A stretch of DNA of 37,674 nt from Phenylobacterium sp. (GCF_031181185.1 NZ_JAPSKZ010000012.1:1-37674), one strand, 5' to 3'; shown: positions 7,465 to 18,329, counted from the first letter of the stretch. The notes: generated by a model from the letters alone, not told the origin. A program made the numbers and translations.

Positions 7465-8904
7465 CTACAGCGGCGGCGGCTGAAAGCCGCGGACGTTCTC
7501 GTCGATCGCCTGGGCGAGCGCGAGCAGCCGCCCGTCGCTTCCCGACGGCCCGATCAGCTGGGCGCCGACCGGCAGGCCACCGCCGGTGAACCCCGCCGGG
7601 ACGCTGGTGGCCGGCAGGCGCAGCGCCGTCGCCAGCGCGATCCACTGCAGCATGCTGTTGTACGGCCGGGGCTTGCCGTCCGACCCCATAAGGCTGCGGC
7701 GCTGGAACGGCCGCAGGTCGTGCGGGAACGCCGGCACGGGCGCGATCGGGGCCAGGATCGCGTCGAAGCGCTCGAAGGCGCCGGCGATCTCATGGCGCAG
7801 GCGGGCGCGGACGGCGTCGGCCGCCAACCACTCGGTGTGCCGCGCGGTGTAGGCCAGGGTCATGGCCGCCACCGACAGGGGCCCTGCGCCGCGGCGCACC
7901 GCGAGCTTGGCCAGCGGCCGGGTCATCTCCATCGAGCGCAGCATGCGCGGCGGCAGGTCCTCGGCCAGCACGCCGCCCAGCAGGGTCTGGTACGCGCCCA
8001 TCAGCTGGTTCACGTCCACGGGGCAGGGGATCGGCTCCACCTCGCAGCCGGCGGCGCGCAGCTCGGCGGCGAACTGCAGGACCACGTCGCGCACCTCGGG
8101 ATCGAGGAAGAACGCCGGTTCCTCGACCCAGAGGCCGATCCGGACGGTCGCCAGGTCCGCCGGCGGGGCCTTCGGCGCCAGCGGCCCGTCCTCGAGCACG
8201 GACAGCAGCAGGCGCAGGTCCCGAGCCGACCGCGCCATGGGTCCCACGACGTTCAGGTCGCGCTCGGCGTACGAACCCGGCGTCGGCGGCACGTGCCCGC
8301 GCTGCGAGACCATCCCCCACGTCGGCTTGTGCGAGAAGACGCCGCAGAAGCTGGCCGGCACGCGCAAGCTGCCGCCGATGTCCGAGCCGATCTCGATGGG
8401 CGTGACGCGCGCGGCAAGCGCCGCCGCCGCCCCGCCGGAGGAGCCGCCCGGCGTGCGGGACGGGTCCCAGGGGTTGGCGGTGACGCCGTAGAGCCCGTTG
8501 GCGCTCTGCCAGTCCGCCGCCATCACCGGCACGTTGGTCTTGCCCCAGATGACCGCACCCGCCCGGCGGGCGAGGCTCACCACCGTCGCGTCCTCCGCCT
8601 GGCGCCGGCGCAGCTCGGCCAGGCCTGACGAGGCGGGCAGGCCGGCCACGTCGAAGGTGTCCTTCACGGTCATCGGCACGCCGGCCAAAGGGCCCAGCTG
8701 CAGCAGGTTCTTCGCCCGCTGGTCGTCCACCGCCCGGGCGCGGTCCAGCGACCGCTCGACATCGGCGGCCACCACGGCGTTCAGCTTGTCGTGCGTCTGT
8801 TCGTGGCGGGCCAGCGCCGCCTTCAGGAGCTCGACGGCCGAGACCCGCTTGGCGATCAGCGCCTGGGCCATGGCGGTCGCGTCGAGATCGAGGAGGTCGG
8901 TCAC
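7465..8904 (-). CDS. amidase (amidase-signature family)
   Basis: A 479-residue amidase-signature hydrolase acting on a C-N amide bond; the substrate cannot be read. The Ser-cisSer-Lys triad is visible: K81 (VPMTVKDTFD), S156 (TPGGSSGG, 151-158) and nucleophile S179 (GSDIGGSLR). The start is GTG at 8904, decided by a strong AAGGAGG inside the last codons of dapB and by its position 2 bases after the dapB stop; the open frame runs much further but would cover dapB. Length is typical. It is not GatA by context, since no gatC or gatB is nearby. Coupling to dapB suggests cotranscription but not a shared pathway. Confidence 0.9.
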   Translation of the reverse strand: MTDLLDLDATAMAQALIAKRVSAVELLKAALARHEQTHDKLNAVVAADVERSLDRARAVDDQRAKNLLQLGPLAGVPMTVKDTFDVAGLPASSGLAELRRRQAEDATVVSLARRAGAVIWGKTNVPVMAADWQSANGLYGVTANPWDPSRTPGGSSGGAAAALAARVTPIEIGSDIGGSLRVPASFCGVFSHKPTWGMVSQRGHVPPTPGSYAERDLNVVGPMARSARDLRLLLSVLEDGPLAPKAPPADLATVRIGLWVEEPAFFLDPEVRDVVLQFAAELRAAGCEVEPIPCPVDVNQLMGAYQTLLGGVLAEDLPPRMLRSMEMTRPLAKLAVRRGAGPLSVAAMTLAYTARHTEWLAADAVRARLRHEIAGAFERFDAILAPIAPVPAFPHDLRPFQRRSLMGSDGKPRPYNSMLQWIALATALRLPATSVPAGFTGGGLPVGAQLIGPSGSDGRLLALAQAIDENVRGFQPPPL

Positions 8905-8906
8905 GC

Positions 8907-9680
8907 CTAGGCCTCCTTCAGGCCCAGCACGTCCTGCATGTCGTACTCGCCGGGCGGGCGGCCCGCGACCCAACGGGCGGCGGCCAACGCCCCGCGGGCG
9001 AAGAGCGTCCGATCGCGGGCCGAGTGGGACAGGGTCAAGATCTCGTCCTCGGCGGCGAACACCACGCTGTGCTCGCCCACCACGCCGCCGCCGCGGATGG
9101 CGGCGAAGCCGATCTCGCCCACCGGCCGCTCGCCGGTGATGCCTTCGCGGCTCTTGCGGGCGACCTGGGCCAGGCTGACGCCCCGGCCGTCCGCCGCCGC
9201 CGCGCCCAGCATCAGCGCCGCGCCCGAAGGGGCGTCCACCTTGCGGCGGTGGTGGGCCTCGACGATCTCTATGTCCCAGGCGTCGGGCGGCAGGGCGCGG
9301 GCGGCGCGCGTCACCAGCCCCATCAGCATGTTGAGGCCCAGGGAGAAGTTGCCGGCGCGCACGATGGGGATCGCCTTCGCGGCCTCGCCGATGGCCGAGA
9401 GCTGGGCGCCGTCGAAGCCGGTCGAGCCGATGACCAGGGCCTTGCCGGCCGCGGCGACCTTGGGCGCGAGCTCGGCCGAGGCGGCGGCGATGGTGAAGTC
9501 GATGATCACGTCGCAGGCCGCGATGGCTTCGTCGGCGGAGACGAGGCCCTCGCCGGACGCGCCGGGCCGGTCGAAGCGGCCCGCCAGCTGGAAGGCGGGA
9601 TCGTCGGCCAGGGCGGCGGTCACCACCTTGCCCATGCGGCCCAGCGCGCCGGCGATGGCGATCCTGATGACGTCGGCCAC
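8907..9680 (-). CDS. dapB: 4-hydroxy-tetrahydrodipicolinate reductase
   Basis: A 257-residue NAD(P)H-dependent reductase of the diaminopimelate/lysine pathway. It has the dinucleotide loop [12 protein letters not shown] (9-20), GSTGFD (85-90), the signature [15 protein letters not shown] (141-155) with catalytic H143/H144 and K147, and the late GEHSVVFA. I chose GTG at 9680, giving [17 protein letters not shown], because GGGAGG lies 4-5 bases upstream and the family starts just before this strand; a start at 9713 would add 11 unlikely residues. A GACTC site lies upstream at 9707-9711. The amidase follows after 2 bases. Confidence 0.95.
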   Translation of the reverse strand: MADVIRIAIAGALGRMGKVVTAALADDPAFQLAGRFDRPGASGEGLVSADEAIAACDVIIDFTIAAASAELAPKVAAAGKALVIGSTGFDGAQLSAIGEAAKAIPIVRAGNFSLGLNMLMGLVTRAARALPPDAWDIEIVEAHHRRKVDAPSGAALMLGAAAADGRGVSLAQVARKSREGITGERPVGEIGFAAIRGGGVVGEHSVVFAAEDEILTLSHSARDRTLFARGALAAARWVAGRPPGEYDMQDVLGLKEA

Positions 9681-9746
9681 GACCCCTCCCGCGAAACGTG
9701 GCCGGAGACTCACGCGAGCCGGGGCGCGGGGTCAAGCGCAGGGAGC

Positions 9747-9781
9747 GGGAGCGCCGCGACTATATCCCCCGCGGCGCTCCC
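9747..9781. terminator. 12-bp perfect hairpin between dapB and GST
   Basis: GGGAGCGCCGCG (9747-9758) pairs perfectly with CGCGGCGCTCCC (9770-9781) around an 11-base loop. It lies downstream of the minus-strand GST and upstream of dapB. There is no T-tract, so it may be a weak or Rho-assisted terminator, or a protein site. The next hairpin follows 5 bases later. Confidence 0.5.
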
Positions 9782-9786
9782 TCCGG

Positions 9787-9810
9787 GCCGCCGCCGGGGA
9801 CGGCGGCGGC
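9787..9810. terminator. second hairpin downstream of GST
   Basis: GCCGCCGCC (9787-9795) pairs with GGCGGCGGC (9802-9810) around a 6-base loop. It sits 9 bases past the GST stop and forms a back-to-back pair with the 9747-9781 hairpin. No T-tract follows on either strand. Confidence 0.4.
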
Positions 9811-9818
9811 GTCGGACC

Positions 9819-10433
9819 TCACGCGGCCATGCGGTACTCGGCGAACTCCTCGCCCAGCGCCCGGGCGACCGCCGGTCGCGCACGCAGGCGGTCCCGGTAC
9901 GCGACTACGGCCGGATAGGCGTCCAGGTCGAACTTCACGAACTGGGCCCAGTTCAGCACCGCGGCCAGGTAGGCGTCGGCCACGCTGAACTCGTCCAGCA
10001 ACCACTCCCGGCCGGTCAGGTGCTCGTCCAGGTGAGCGAAGCGTTCGGCCCCCGCTTCCCGCGCCAGCGCCTTCGCCGCTTCGTCCGCCTTAGGGGTGAG
10101 CAGCGGGTCGAAGACCTTCTTGTGCAGCTCGGCCCCGATGAAGCTCAGCCACTGCTGCAGGCGGTATCGCTGGAAGCCCTGCGGCGCCAGCTTGGCGGCG
10201 GGATGCGCGTCGGCGATGTACTGCAGCACTGCGGCGTTCTCGGTCAGCACCTCGCCCTCGGGCGTGCGGATCGCGGGCACCAGGCCTTTGGGGTTGACGG
10301 CGCGGTAGTCGCCGCCATCGGCGGTGCGGCCGCTTTTGGTGTCCACGCGGTGGAAGCGGGCGTCGGCGCCGGCCTCGTAGAGGGCGATGCGACTGGCCAG
10401 CGAGCAGGCCAGCGGGGAATAGTAGACGTCCAT
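9819..10433 (-). CDS. glutathione S-transferase, beta-class-like
   Basis: A 204-residue cytosolic GST. The start MDVYYSPLACSLASRIAL has the beta-class pattern with Cys10 as the glutathione-contacting cysteine. The thioredoxin-like half continues with NPKGLVPAI and the gamma-glutamyl contact ENAAVLQYIAD; the C-terminal helical domain carries SVADAYLAAVL (the conserved Asp N-cap). A GGAG box lies about 9 bases before the ATG. It is divergent from a TetR regulator across 81 bases that hold an operator-like repeat, so TetR control is likely. The substrate is unknown; conjugation of electrophiles or oxidative-stress defence is typical. Confidence 0.9.
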   Translation of the reverse strand: MDVYYSPLACSLASRIALYEAGADARFHRVDTKSGRTADGGDYRAVNPKGLVPAIRTPEGEVLTENAAVLQYIADAHPAAKLAPQGFQRYRLQQWLSFIGAELHKKVFDPLLTPKADEAAKALAREAGAERFAHLDEHLTGREWLLDEFSVADAYLAAVLNWAQFVKFDLDAYPAVVAYRDRLRARPAVARALGEEFAEYRMAA

Positions 10434-10470
10434 TGGGGAGGCTCCGTCCTTCTCGAGGGTGGAATTTCCA

Positions 10471-10520
10471 TACCGTTTCGCACAAAATAGCGACGGTCAA
10501 GGATTGTTTGCGAAATGGTA
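10471..10520. promoter_or_regulatory. operator-like inverted repeat in the GST/TetR gap
   Basis: TACCGTTTCGCA (10471-10482) and TGCGAAATGGTA (10509-10520) are inverted repeats with 11 of 12 matches. A third related half-site, GCGACGGTCA, lies between them (10490-10499). The right arm covers the tetR start codon (ATG at 10515). The arrangement fits a TetR-family dimer or pair of dimers repressing both divergent genes. Inference from symmetry and position only. Confidence 0.55.
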
Positions 10521-11123
10521 CAGAAAGAGGCGCGCCCCCGCGGCAGGCCCCGCAGCTTCGATCCGAACGTGGTGCTCGACAAAGCCCGCGCCGTGTTCTG
10601 GAACCAGGGCTATGCGGCGACCTCGCTGGACGACCTGGCCGCCGCCACCGGTCTGAACCGGCCCAGCCTCTATGCCGCCTTCGGAGACAAGCGGGCGCTG
10701 TACCTGGCGGCTCTGGGCCGCTCGCGCGACGAGGCGCTGACCGCGATGGGCAGGGCGCTGGCGACGGATGCGCCGCTGGGGTCGCTGATGGGCCGGATCC
10801 TGGAGCGGACGGTGGAGGTCTACCGATCGGGCGAGGTGGCCCAGCGCGGCTGCTTCCTGATCGGCACGGCCGTCACCCAGGCCGTCGAGGACGCCGAGAT
10901 CCGCGAGCTGGTCGCCGACTTCATCGCCCGGACCGAGAAGGTGTTCCGCGACCGCTTCGAGGCGGCGGCGGACGAGCTGGCGCCGGGGGTGCAGCCGGGC
11001 GCGGCTGCGACGATGATCACCGCCACCATGCACACCCTGGCGATCCGCGCCCGCACCGGCGCCGACGGCGCCGAGCTGAAGCGGGTCGCCGACGCGGCGC
11101 TGGGGATGATCCTGCGCGCCTAG
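10515..11123 (+). CDS. TetR/AcrR family regulator
   Basis: A 202-residue one-component regulator. The N-terminus is typical (RPRGRPRSFD, then VLDKARAVFWNQGYAATSLD), with the helix-turn-helix at about residues 37-56 (SLDDLAAATGLNRPSLYAAF) and the following FGDKRALYLAAL. The C-terminal ligand-binding part has a single Cys in QRGCFLIGTA, a pattern seen in regulators answering to electrophiles or quinones, but the ligand cannot be read. It is divergent from the GST and its start codon lies inside the operator-like repeat, suggesting autorepression. AAGGA about 11 bases upstream is a weak ribosome site. A strong hairpin follows. Confidence 0.92.
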   Translation: MVQKEARPRGRPRSFDPNVVLDKARAVFWNQGYAATSLDDLAAATGLNRPSLYAAFGDKRALYLAALGRSRDEALTAMGRALATDAPLGSLMGRILERTVEVYRSGEVAQRGCFLIGTAVTQAVEDAEIRELVADFIARTEKVFRDRFEAAADELAPGVQPGAAATMITATMHTLAIRARTGADGAELKRVADAALGMILRA

Positions 11124-11126
11124 AGA

Positions 11127-11156
11127 AAAGGCGGTCGCGTCGCCGCGACCGCCTTT
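11127..11156. terminator. bidirectional hairpin terminator between tetR and PRC-like gene
   Basis: AAAGGCGGTCGCG (11127-11139) pairs perfectly with CGCGACCGCCTTT (11144-11156) around a TCGC tetraloop. The A-run on one side and T-run on the other let it work for both convergent genes. It starts 4 bases after the tetR stop and ends 25 bases before the stop of the PRC-like gene. Confidence 0.85.
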
Positions 11157-11181
11157 CCCACCATCGTCCCTCGAGGGGGTA

Positions 11182-11616
11182 CTATTTCTTCAACATCGAC
11201 TGGATCTCGGCCTGGGTGGCGTTGATCGTGGCGGCGCCGTCCGCGACGCCCAGGTTCGAGGCGTCCACGGCGAAGGTCTCGGCGCCCATCTTGATGGTGG
11301 CCATGGTCTTGCCGCCCTCGCTTTTGACGTCGCTGACCTGGCCGATGCTGGCCCCGGTCTTGTCCTTGACCGTCATGCCCGCCGTGACGCTGGCGTTGGC
11401 GCCTGCCGAGGCCGCGCTAGGCGCGGCGGCGTCCGTCGAGGCGCCGGCGCTCGTTCCGGCCGCAGCGCCCGTCGTGGCGCCGGTGGTCGCACCCGCCCGG
11501 GCGTCGGTCGAGGCGCCGGCCGGCGGAGCGGTGGAGCCGGAAGTCGTCTGCGCAAAGGCGGGGGCGGCAAGGCCCAGCGCCGCGATGGCCGCGGCGGCGG
11601 AAAGGAGTTGTCTCAT
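11182..11616 (-). CDS. secreted Ala/Thr-rich protein with PRC-barrel-like domain
   Basis: A 144-residue exported protein of unknown function. A signal peptide (MRQLLSAAAAIAALGLA, likely cut after AFA at 22) is followed by a low-complexity Ala/Thr/Gly/Ser linker with ASTDA and GATTGATTG repeats (about 25-75). A compact C-terminal domain follows (about 77-140): GMTVKDKTGASIGQVSDV, MATIKMGAETFAVDAS and TQAEIQSMLKK, which reads like a PRC-barrel (strand, turn D..G..IG.V, strand). The ATG at 11616 is preferred because GGAG lies 7 bases upstream; the ATG at 11622 is only 2 bases from it. It is divergent from maeB across 187 bases. Confidence 0.75.
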   Translation of the reverse strand: MRQLLSAAAAIAALGLAAPAFAQTTSGSTAPPAGASTDARAGATTGATTGAAAGTSAGASTDAAAPSAASAGANASVTAGMTVKDKTGASIGQVSDVKSEGGKTMATIKMGAETFAVDASNLGVADGAATINATQAEIQSMLKK

Positions 11617-11729
11617 AGGCATGCTCCATGGGCGCCCCCACACCCCTGCGAGGGCGAAAACTTGCCGGGCGCTGGAAGGTTCCCGCTGCACGCGTTTTTG
11701 TTCGAGGCAAATGTTTCCCTTGGGGAAGG

Positions 11730-11756
11730 TTGTTTGTGGCGCAGCCGCTCTATAGG
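11730..11756 (+). promoter_or_regulatory. weak candidate maeB promoter
   Basis: TTGTTT (11730-11735) and TATAGG (11751-11756), 15 bases apart, lie about 48 bases before the maeB start, in the most AT-rich part of the 187-base divergent gap. The spacing is short and the call is tentative. Apart from this I see no clear element in 11617-11803. Confidence 0.2.
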
Positions 11757-11803
11757 TTGCGCGCCTTCCTGTATCCGCGCCCAACCGGGGGTCCGCCGCG
11801 CGC

Positions 11804-14095
<2,292 letters not shown>

Positions 14096-14141
14096 TGCGC
14101 CGTCGCGTCCGCGAGTTCGTCTAGGGATCGTGCGCCGCAAC

Positions 14142-14170
14142 GGGGAGCGGGCGATCCGTCGCCCGTCCCC
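14142..14170 (+). terminator. hairpin between maeB and the Hsp70-like gene
   Basis: GGGGA (14142-14146) and CGGGCGA (14148-14154) pair with TCGCCCG (14159-14165) and TCCCC (14166-14170), with a one-base bulge at 14147 and a 4-base loop. It is followed by GCAAAAGGAG, which is the ribosome site of the next gene, so it may lower read-through rather than stop it. Confidence 0.5.
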
Positions 14171-14188
14171 GCAAAAGGAGCATGATCC

Positions 14189-15505
14189 GTGACCTGGCCC
14201 AGTAGCCCACCTTCTTCTCTGGGAATCGACTTCGGGACCACCAACACCGTCCTTGCGTTGGCAGGCCACGACGGTCCTGCCGAGCTCGTCCGGTTTCCCG
14301 CACCGGAAGGAGACCTGTTCGCCTTCCGCAGCTGCCTGTCGTTCTACGCCCCGCCCGACCTGCCGCAGGAGCGGACCATCGCGGCCGGGCCGTGGGCCAT
14401 CGAAGCCTATGTGGAGGACCCGGCCGAGACCCGGTTCATCCAGAGCTTCAAGAGCTTCGCCGCCCAGGCCAGCTTCACCGAGACCCAGATCCTGGAGCGG
14501 CGGTACCGCTTCGAGGACCTGCTCTCGACGTTCCTGCTGAAGGTCCGCGACTACGCCGGCGAGACGCTGGGGGAAATCCCCGAGCGGGTGATCGTCGGCC
14601 GCCCCGTGAGCTTCGTGGGCGCCGACCCGGACGAACAGCTGGCGCTCTCGCGCTACGAGACCGCGTTCAAGCGCATGGGCGTGCGCGAAGTGCTCTACGC
14701 CTACGAGCCGGTCGGCGCGGCCTTCTTCTTCGCCCGCGAGCTGGACCATGACGCCACCGTGCTGGTCGGCGACTTCGGCGGCGGCACCTCCGACTTCTCG
14801 ATCATCCGCTTCGAACGCCAGGCCGGCGTTCTGCGGGCGACGCCGCTCGGCCGCGCGGGCGTCGGCGTGGCCGGCGACGCCTTCGACTACCGGATCATCG
14901 ACCGGCTGGTCTCGCCGAGGCTGGGCAAGGGCTCGTCCTACCGTTCGTTCGGCAAGGTGCTGCCGGTGCCCAATCGCTGGTACTCGGCCTTCGCCCGCTG
15001 GGACCAGCTCGCCCTGATGCGCGCCAGCCGCGACATGCGCGAGATCCGCAAGCTGGCCCGCGACGCGGTCGAACCCGAAAAGATCGAGCGACTGATCGAG
15101 GTGCTGGACGAGAACTACGGCTACCGGCTCTACCGCGCGGTCTCGAAGCTGAAGGAGACGCTGTCCTTCGAGGCCGACGCCGAGTTCCGGTTCGAGGCGG
15201 GCTCCATCGACATCGCGGCCCCCGTGGCGCGCCGCGAGTTCGAGGGCTGGATCGCCCCCGAACTCGGGCTGATCGAGCAGGCCGTCGACCGCGCCCTGGC
15301 CAACGCCCATCTGCCGGCCGAGGGAGTCGATCGGGTGTTCCTCACCGGCGGCTCGTCGCTGGTGCCGGCGGTCCGGGCGATCTTCCACCGCCGCTTCCCC
15401 GCCGACCGGATCGAGAGCGGCGCCGAACTGGAGTCGATCGCCTCGGGCCTGGCGCTGATGGGGCGCGAGCCCGACCTCAGCGCGTGGACGATGCGGGCTT
15501 CCTGA
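14189..15505 (+). CDS. Hsp70-like ATPase (YegD type), no substrate-binding domain
   Basis: A 438-residue actin-fold ATPase. It has the Hsp70 phosphate-1 loop GIDFGTTNT (12-20), phosphate-2 DFGGGTSDFS (195-204) and the adenosine motif LTGGSSLVPAV (385-395). The protein ends about where an Hsp70 nucleotide domain ends, so the peptide-binding domain is missing; it resembles E. coli YegD. Residues about 245-330 form a charged insert. The start is GTG at 14189, with AAAAGGAG 8 bases upstream. The last 29 bases overlap the end of the M16 peptidase gene on the other strand. Client and partners are unknown. Confidence 0.88.
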   Translation: MTWPSSPPSSLGIDFGTTNTVLALAGHDGPAELVRFPAPEGDLFAFRSCLSFYAPPDLPQERTIAAGPWAIEAYVEDPAETRFIQSFKSFAAQASFTETQILERRYRFEDLLSTFLLKVRDYAGETLGEIPERVIVGRPVSFVGADPDEQLALSRYETAFKRMGVREVLYAYEPVGAAFFFARELDHDATVLVGDFGGGTSDFSIIRFERQAGVLRATPLGRAGVGVAGDAFDYRIIDRLVSPRLGKGSSYRSFGKVLPVPNRWYSAFARWDQLALMRASRDMREIRKLARDAVEPEKIERLIEVLDENYGYRLYRAVSKLKETLSFEADAEFRFEAGSIDIAAPVARREFEGWIAPELGLIEQAVDRALANAHLPAEGVDRVFLTGGSSLVPAVRAIFHRRFPADRIESGAELESIASGLALMGREPDLSAWTMRAS

Positions 15506-18329
15506 GGGTCGGGCTTTCCAGGTCGAGCTCGGCGGCCGGCACGACCTCCAGGTTCGGCAGCCGCTGCTTCAGGCCGGCCGAGAAGGCCTTGGCGTCGCCG
15601 GCGACGATGACGCTGGACTGGGCCGGGTCGAACACCCGTCGCGCGAAGTCCTGCACCTGGCTGGCCTGCACCGCCTCCACCTTCCGGGTGTAGAGCGCCA
15701 CCTCGTCCAGCGGCACGCCGTAGAGGGCGAAGCCGCCCAGGATGTCGGCCAGTCCGCCCGAGGTGGCCAGCTCCCGGCCGAAGCTGCCGACCAGCACCGA
15801 CTTGCGCGCCTTCAGCTCGTCGGCCGAAGCGGGCTCGGCGGCGAGCTTGGTCATCTCGGCCTTGATCAGGTCCAGCACCTCGGGCGCGGACTCGTTCTTG
15901 GTCTGGGCCGAGGCCCGGAACGAGCCGGTTGTGCGCGCCGTCGAGAGGCTGGCGCGGGCGCCGTACGAGAGGCCGCGCTTGATGCGGATCTCCTGGTTCA
16001 GGCGGGCGGAATAGCCGCCGCCCAGAACGGTGGAGGCCACGATGCCGGGATAGTAGGCCGGGTCCGTGCGCGGGATCGCGGGCTTCACGACGTTGACCGA
16101 CGCCTGTCCCGTGCCGGGCAGGTCGATGGCCACGGCGCGCGGCTTCACGCTGGGCTGGATCGTCGGAGCGGCGGCAAGCGGCGCGGCGGGCTTGGCCCAG
16201 TCGCCGAACGCCCGCTCTGCGAGGGCGAAGCCCTGCTCGGGCGTGACGTCCCCGGTCAGCACCAGGACGGCGTTGTCCGGCCGGTACCAGGCGCGGTGGA
16301 TGGCCGACAGGTGCTCCGGTTTCAGCTTCGTCAGCGAGTCCGGCGAGCCCTGCGGCGGGTGGCCAAACGGCGTGCCGCCGTAGACCACCGGCGCCGTGGC
16401 GAACCCGGCGAGGCTGCCCGGTTGCTGGAAGGCGACCTGCAGTCCGTCCAGGGCCTGTTGCCGCTGGCGCTCCAGCTCCTCGGCGGCGAAGGCGGGGTTC
16501 TTCGCCACGTCGGCCATGATCTCCAGCGCGGGGACCAACTTGTCGGGCATGACGTTCAGCGTGACCGACGAGGCCTCGAGGCTGGCGCCGGCGCTCAGCG
16601 TGGCGCCAAGCGCTTCGGTCTGGCTGGCGATCTGCTGGGCCGAGCGCGTCTTCGTCCCTTCGGTGAGCATGCCGGCGGTCATGGCCGCGGCCCCGGACAG
16701 GCCCTGCGGATCGGCCCAGGCGCCGGTCTTCACCGTCAGGTCGGCGGTGACCAGCGGCAGGTCCGACGAGCGGGCGACGATCACCCGCAGGCCGTTGGCG
16801 AGCGTCCGCTCGGCGGGTTTCGGCAGCGTCGGCTGCAGCGGCTCGCCCAGAGCCGGCGGCTTCACGCGCTGCGCTTCGGGCGCCAGCGTGAAGACGGGAC
16901 CTTCGTACTTGGCCACGGTCTTGGGCGGGGCGGACTTCGGCGGCTCGGTCTGGCCCGCCGGACGCTCGGACTCCGCGCGGTAGCGGATGGTCATCCGCTT
17001 GTCGTCAGCCAGGTACTTCTGCGCCACGCGCTGGACATCCGCCGCGGTGACAGCCTGCAGCTCGGCCAACACGGTGTTCGCCTTGGCCGCGTCGCCGGTC
17101 AGCATCAGCATCTGGCCCAGCGCAAAGGCGCGGCCGTCGATGGTCTCGCGCTCGCGCAGCTGGCCGGCGATCAGTTCGTTCTTGGCCTCGGCGAGTTCGG
17201 CGGCGCTGGGCGGCGCGTCGCGCAGCCGCTTCACCTCGGCCAGCAAGGCCGCCTCGCCCTCCTGGATGGTGTGGCCGCTGGCCATCACCGCGCCCACCAT
17301 GAACAGGCCCGGGTCCTGCGGCAGGTCGGCGTTGGACATCGCCTCGGCGGCGATCTGCTTCTCATAGACCAGGCTGTTGTAGAGCCTCGACGACTTGCCC
17401 GCCGACAGGATGGCGTCCAGCACCATCAGCGCCGGCGCGTCCGGATGGGCGGCGTCCGTCGCCTGCCAGGTGATCGCCACCGCCGGCAGCGGCACGTTGG
17501 GGCCGTAGCCTTCGAAGACGCCCGCTTTGGTGCGCGGCGGCTCCTTGGCGGTGACGCGCGGCATCGGCTGGGCGGGGCGCTTCAGCGGCCCGAAGTACTT
17601 GTCGACCCAGGCGTTGAGCTGGGCCTCGTCGAAGTTGCCGACGACGATCAGGGCCGCATTGTCGGGGCGGTACCAGGTCTGATGGAAGGCCCGCACGTCG
17701 TCGATGGTGGCGGCGTCCAGCTCCTCGATGTTGCCGATGCCCGGGCGCTTGTACGGGTGAACCGAGTAGCTGGCCTGCGGCACATAGAGGCCGAACAGCC
17801 GGCCGTACGGCTGGCTGAGGTAATTCTGCCGGAACTCCTCCTTCACGACGTCGCGCTCGGACTTGAAGGTGGCCTCGTCGACGACCAGCGACGACAGCCG
17901 CTCGGCCTCGACCCACAGCAGGCGCTCCAGGTGGTTGGCCGGCACCACCTCGTAGTAGTTCGTGAAGTCGTCCCAGGTGGAGGCGTTGTTGAAGCCGCCC
18001 ACGTCCTCGGTCATCCGGTCGATGGTCTCGGCCGGCATGTTGCGCGTGGCCTTGAACATCATGTGCTCGAACAGGTGCGCGAAGCCCGAACGGCCCTGCG
18101 GGTCGTCCTTCGAGCCCACGCCGTACCAGACCTGGACGGTGACGTTCGGCGTCGCCTTGTCCAGCGAGGTGAAGACCTTCAGCCCGTTCGGGAGCGTGCG
18201 CTGCTTGAAGGCGATCGGCGGAACCTCGGCCGCGGCCGCCGTGGGCCGCGTCTGGGCGAGCGCGGCGGGCGCAAGGGCGGTGGTCGCGAGAAGCAGGCCG
18301 AGGGCGGCGGCGCGGGCGGTGCGGAGCAT
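15477..18329 (-). CDS. M16 zinc metallopeptidase, two-module secreted form
   Basis: A 950-residue pitrilysin-family protease. A signal peptide (MLRTARAAALGLLLATTALA, cut near AQA/ALAQ at about 25) sends it to the periplasm. The first M16 module has the inverted zinc motif HLFEH (H85, E88, H89) and the third ligand at E165 (VVKEE). A second M16 module (about 505-930) has lost the motif: the matching positions read AAAMTAGM (547-554). It should therefore be an active/inactive fused pair, the clam-shell of M16 proteases in one chain. WYRPDNA occurs in both halves (219-225 and again in the second module). It stands alone, with an 84-base gap to the upstream GST. Confidence 0.93.
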   Translation of the reverse strand: MLRTARAAALGLLLATTALAPAALAQTRPTAAAAEVPPIAFKQRTLPNGLKVFTSLDKATPNVTVQVWYGVGSKDDPQGRSGFAHLFEHMMFKATRNMPAETIDRMTEDVGGFNNASTWDDFTNYYEVVPANHLERLLWVEAERLSSLVVDEATFKSERDVVKEEFRQNYLSQPYGRLFGLYVPQASYSVHPYKRPGIGNIEELDAATIDDVRAFHQTWYRPDNAALIVVGNFDEAQLNAWVDKYFGPLKRPAQPMPRVTAKEPPRTKAGVFEGYGPNVPLPAVAITWQATDAAHPDAPALMVLDAILSAGKSSRLYNSLVYEKQIAAEAMSNADLPQDPGLFMVGAVMASGHTIQEGEAALLAEVKRLRDAPPSAAELAEAKNELIAGQLRERETIDGRAFALGQMLMLTGDAAKANTVLAELQAVTAADVQRVAQKYLADDKRMTIRYRAESERPAGQTEPPKSAPPKTVAKYEGPVFTLAPEAQRVKPPALGEPLQPTLPKPAERTLANGLRVIVARSSDLPLVTADLTVKTGAWADPQGLSGAAAMTAGMLTEGTKTRSAQQIASQTEALGATLSAGASLEASSVTLNVMPDKLVPALEIMADVAKNPAFAAEELERQRQQALDGLQVAFQQPGSLAGFATAPVVYGGTPFGHPPQGSPDSLTKLKPEHLSAIHRAWYRPDNAVLVLTGDVTPEQGFALAERAFGDWAKPAAPLAAAPTIQPSVKPRAVAIDLPGTGQASVNVVKPAIPRTDPAYYPGIVASTVLGGGYSARLNQEIRIKRGLSYGARASLSTARTTGSFRASAQTKNESAPEVLDLIKAEMTKLAAEPASADELKARKSVLVGSFGRELATSGGLADILGGFALYGVPLDEVALYTRKVEAVQASQVQDFARRVFDPAQSSVIVAGDAKAFSAGLKQRLPNLEVVPAAELDLESPTLRKPASSTR

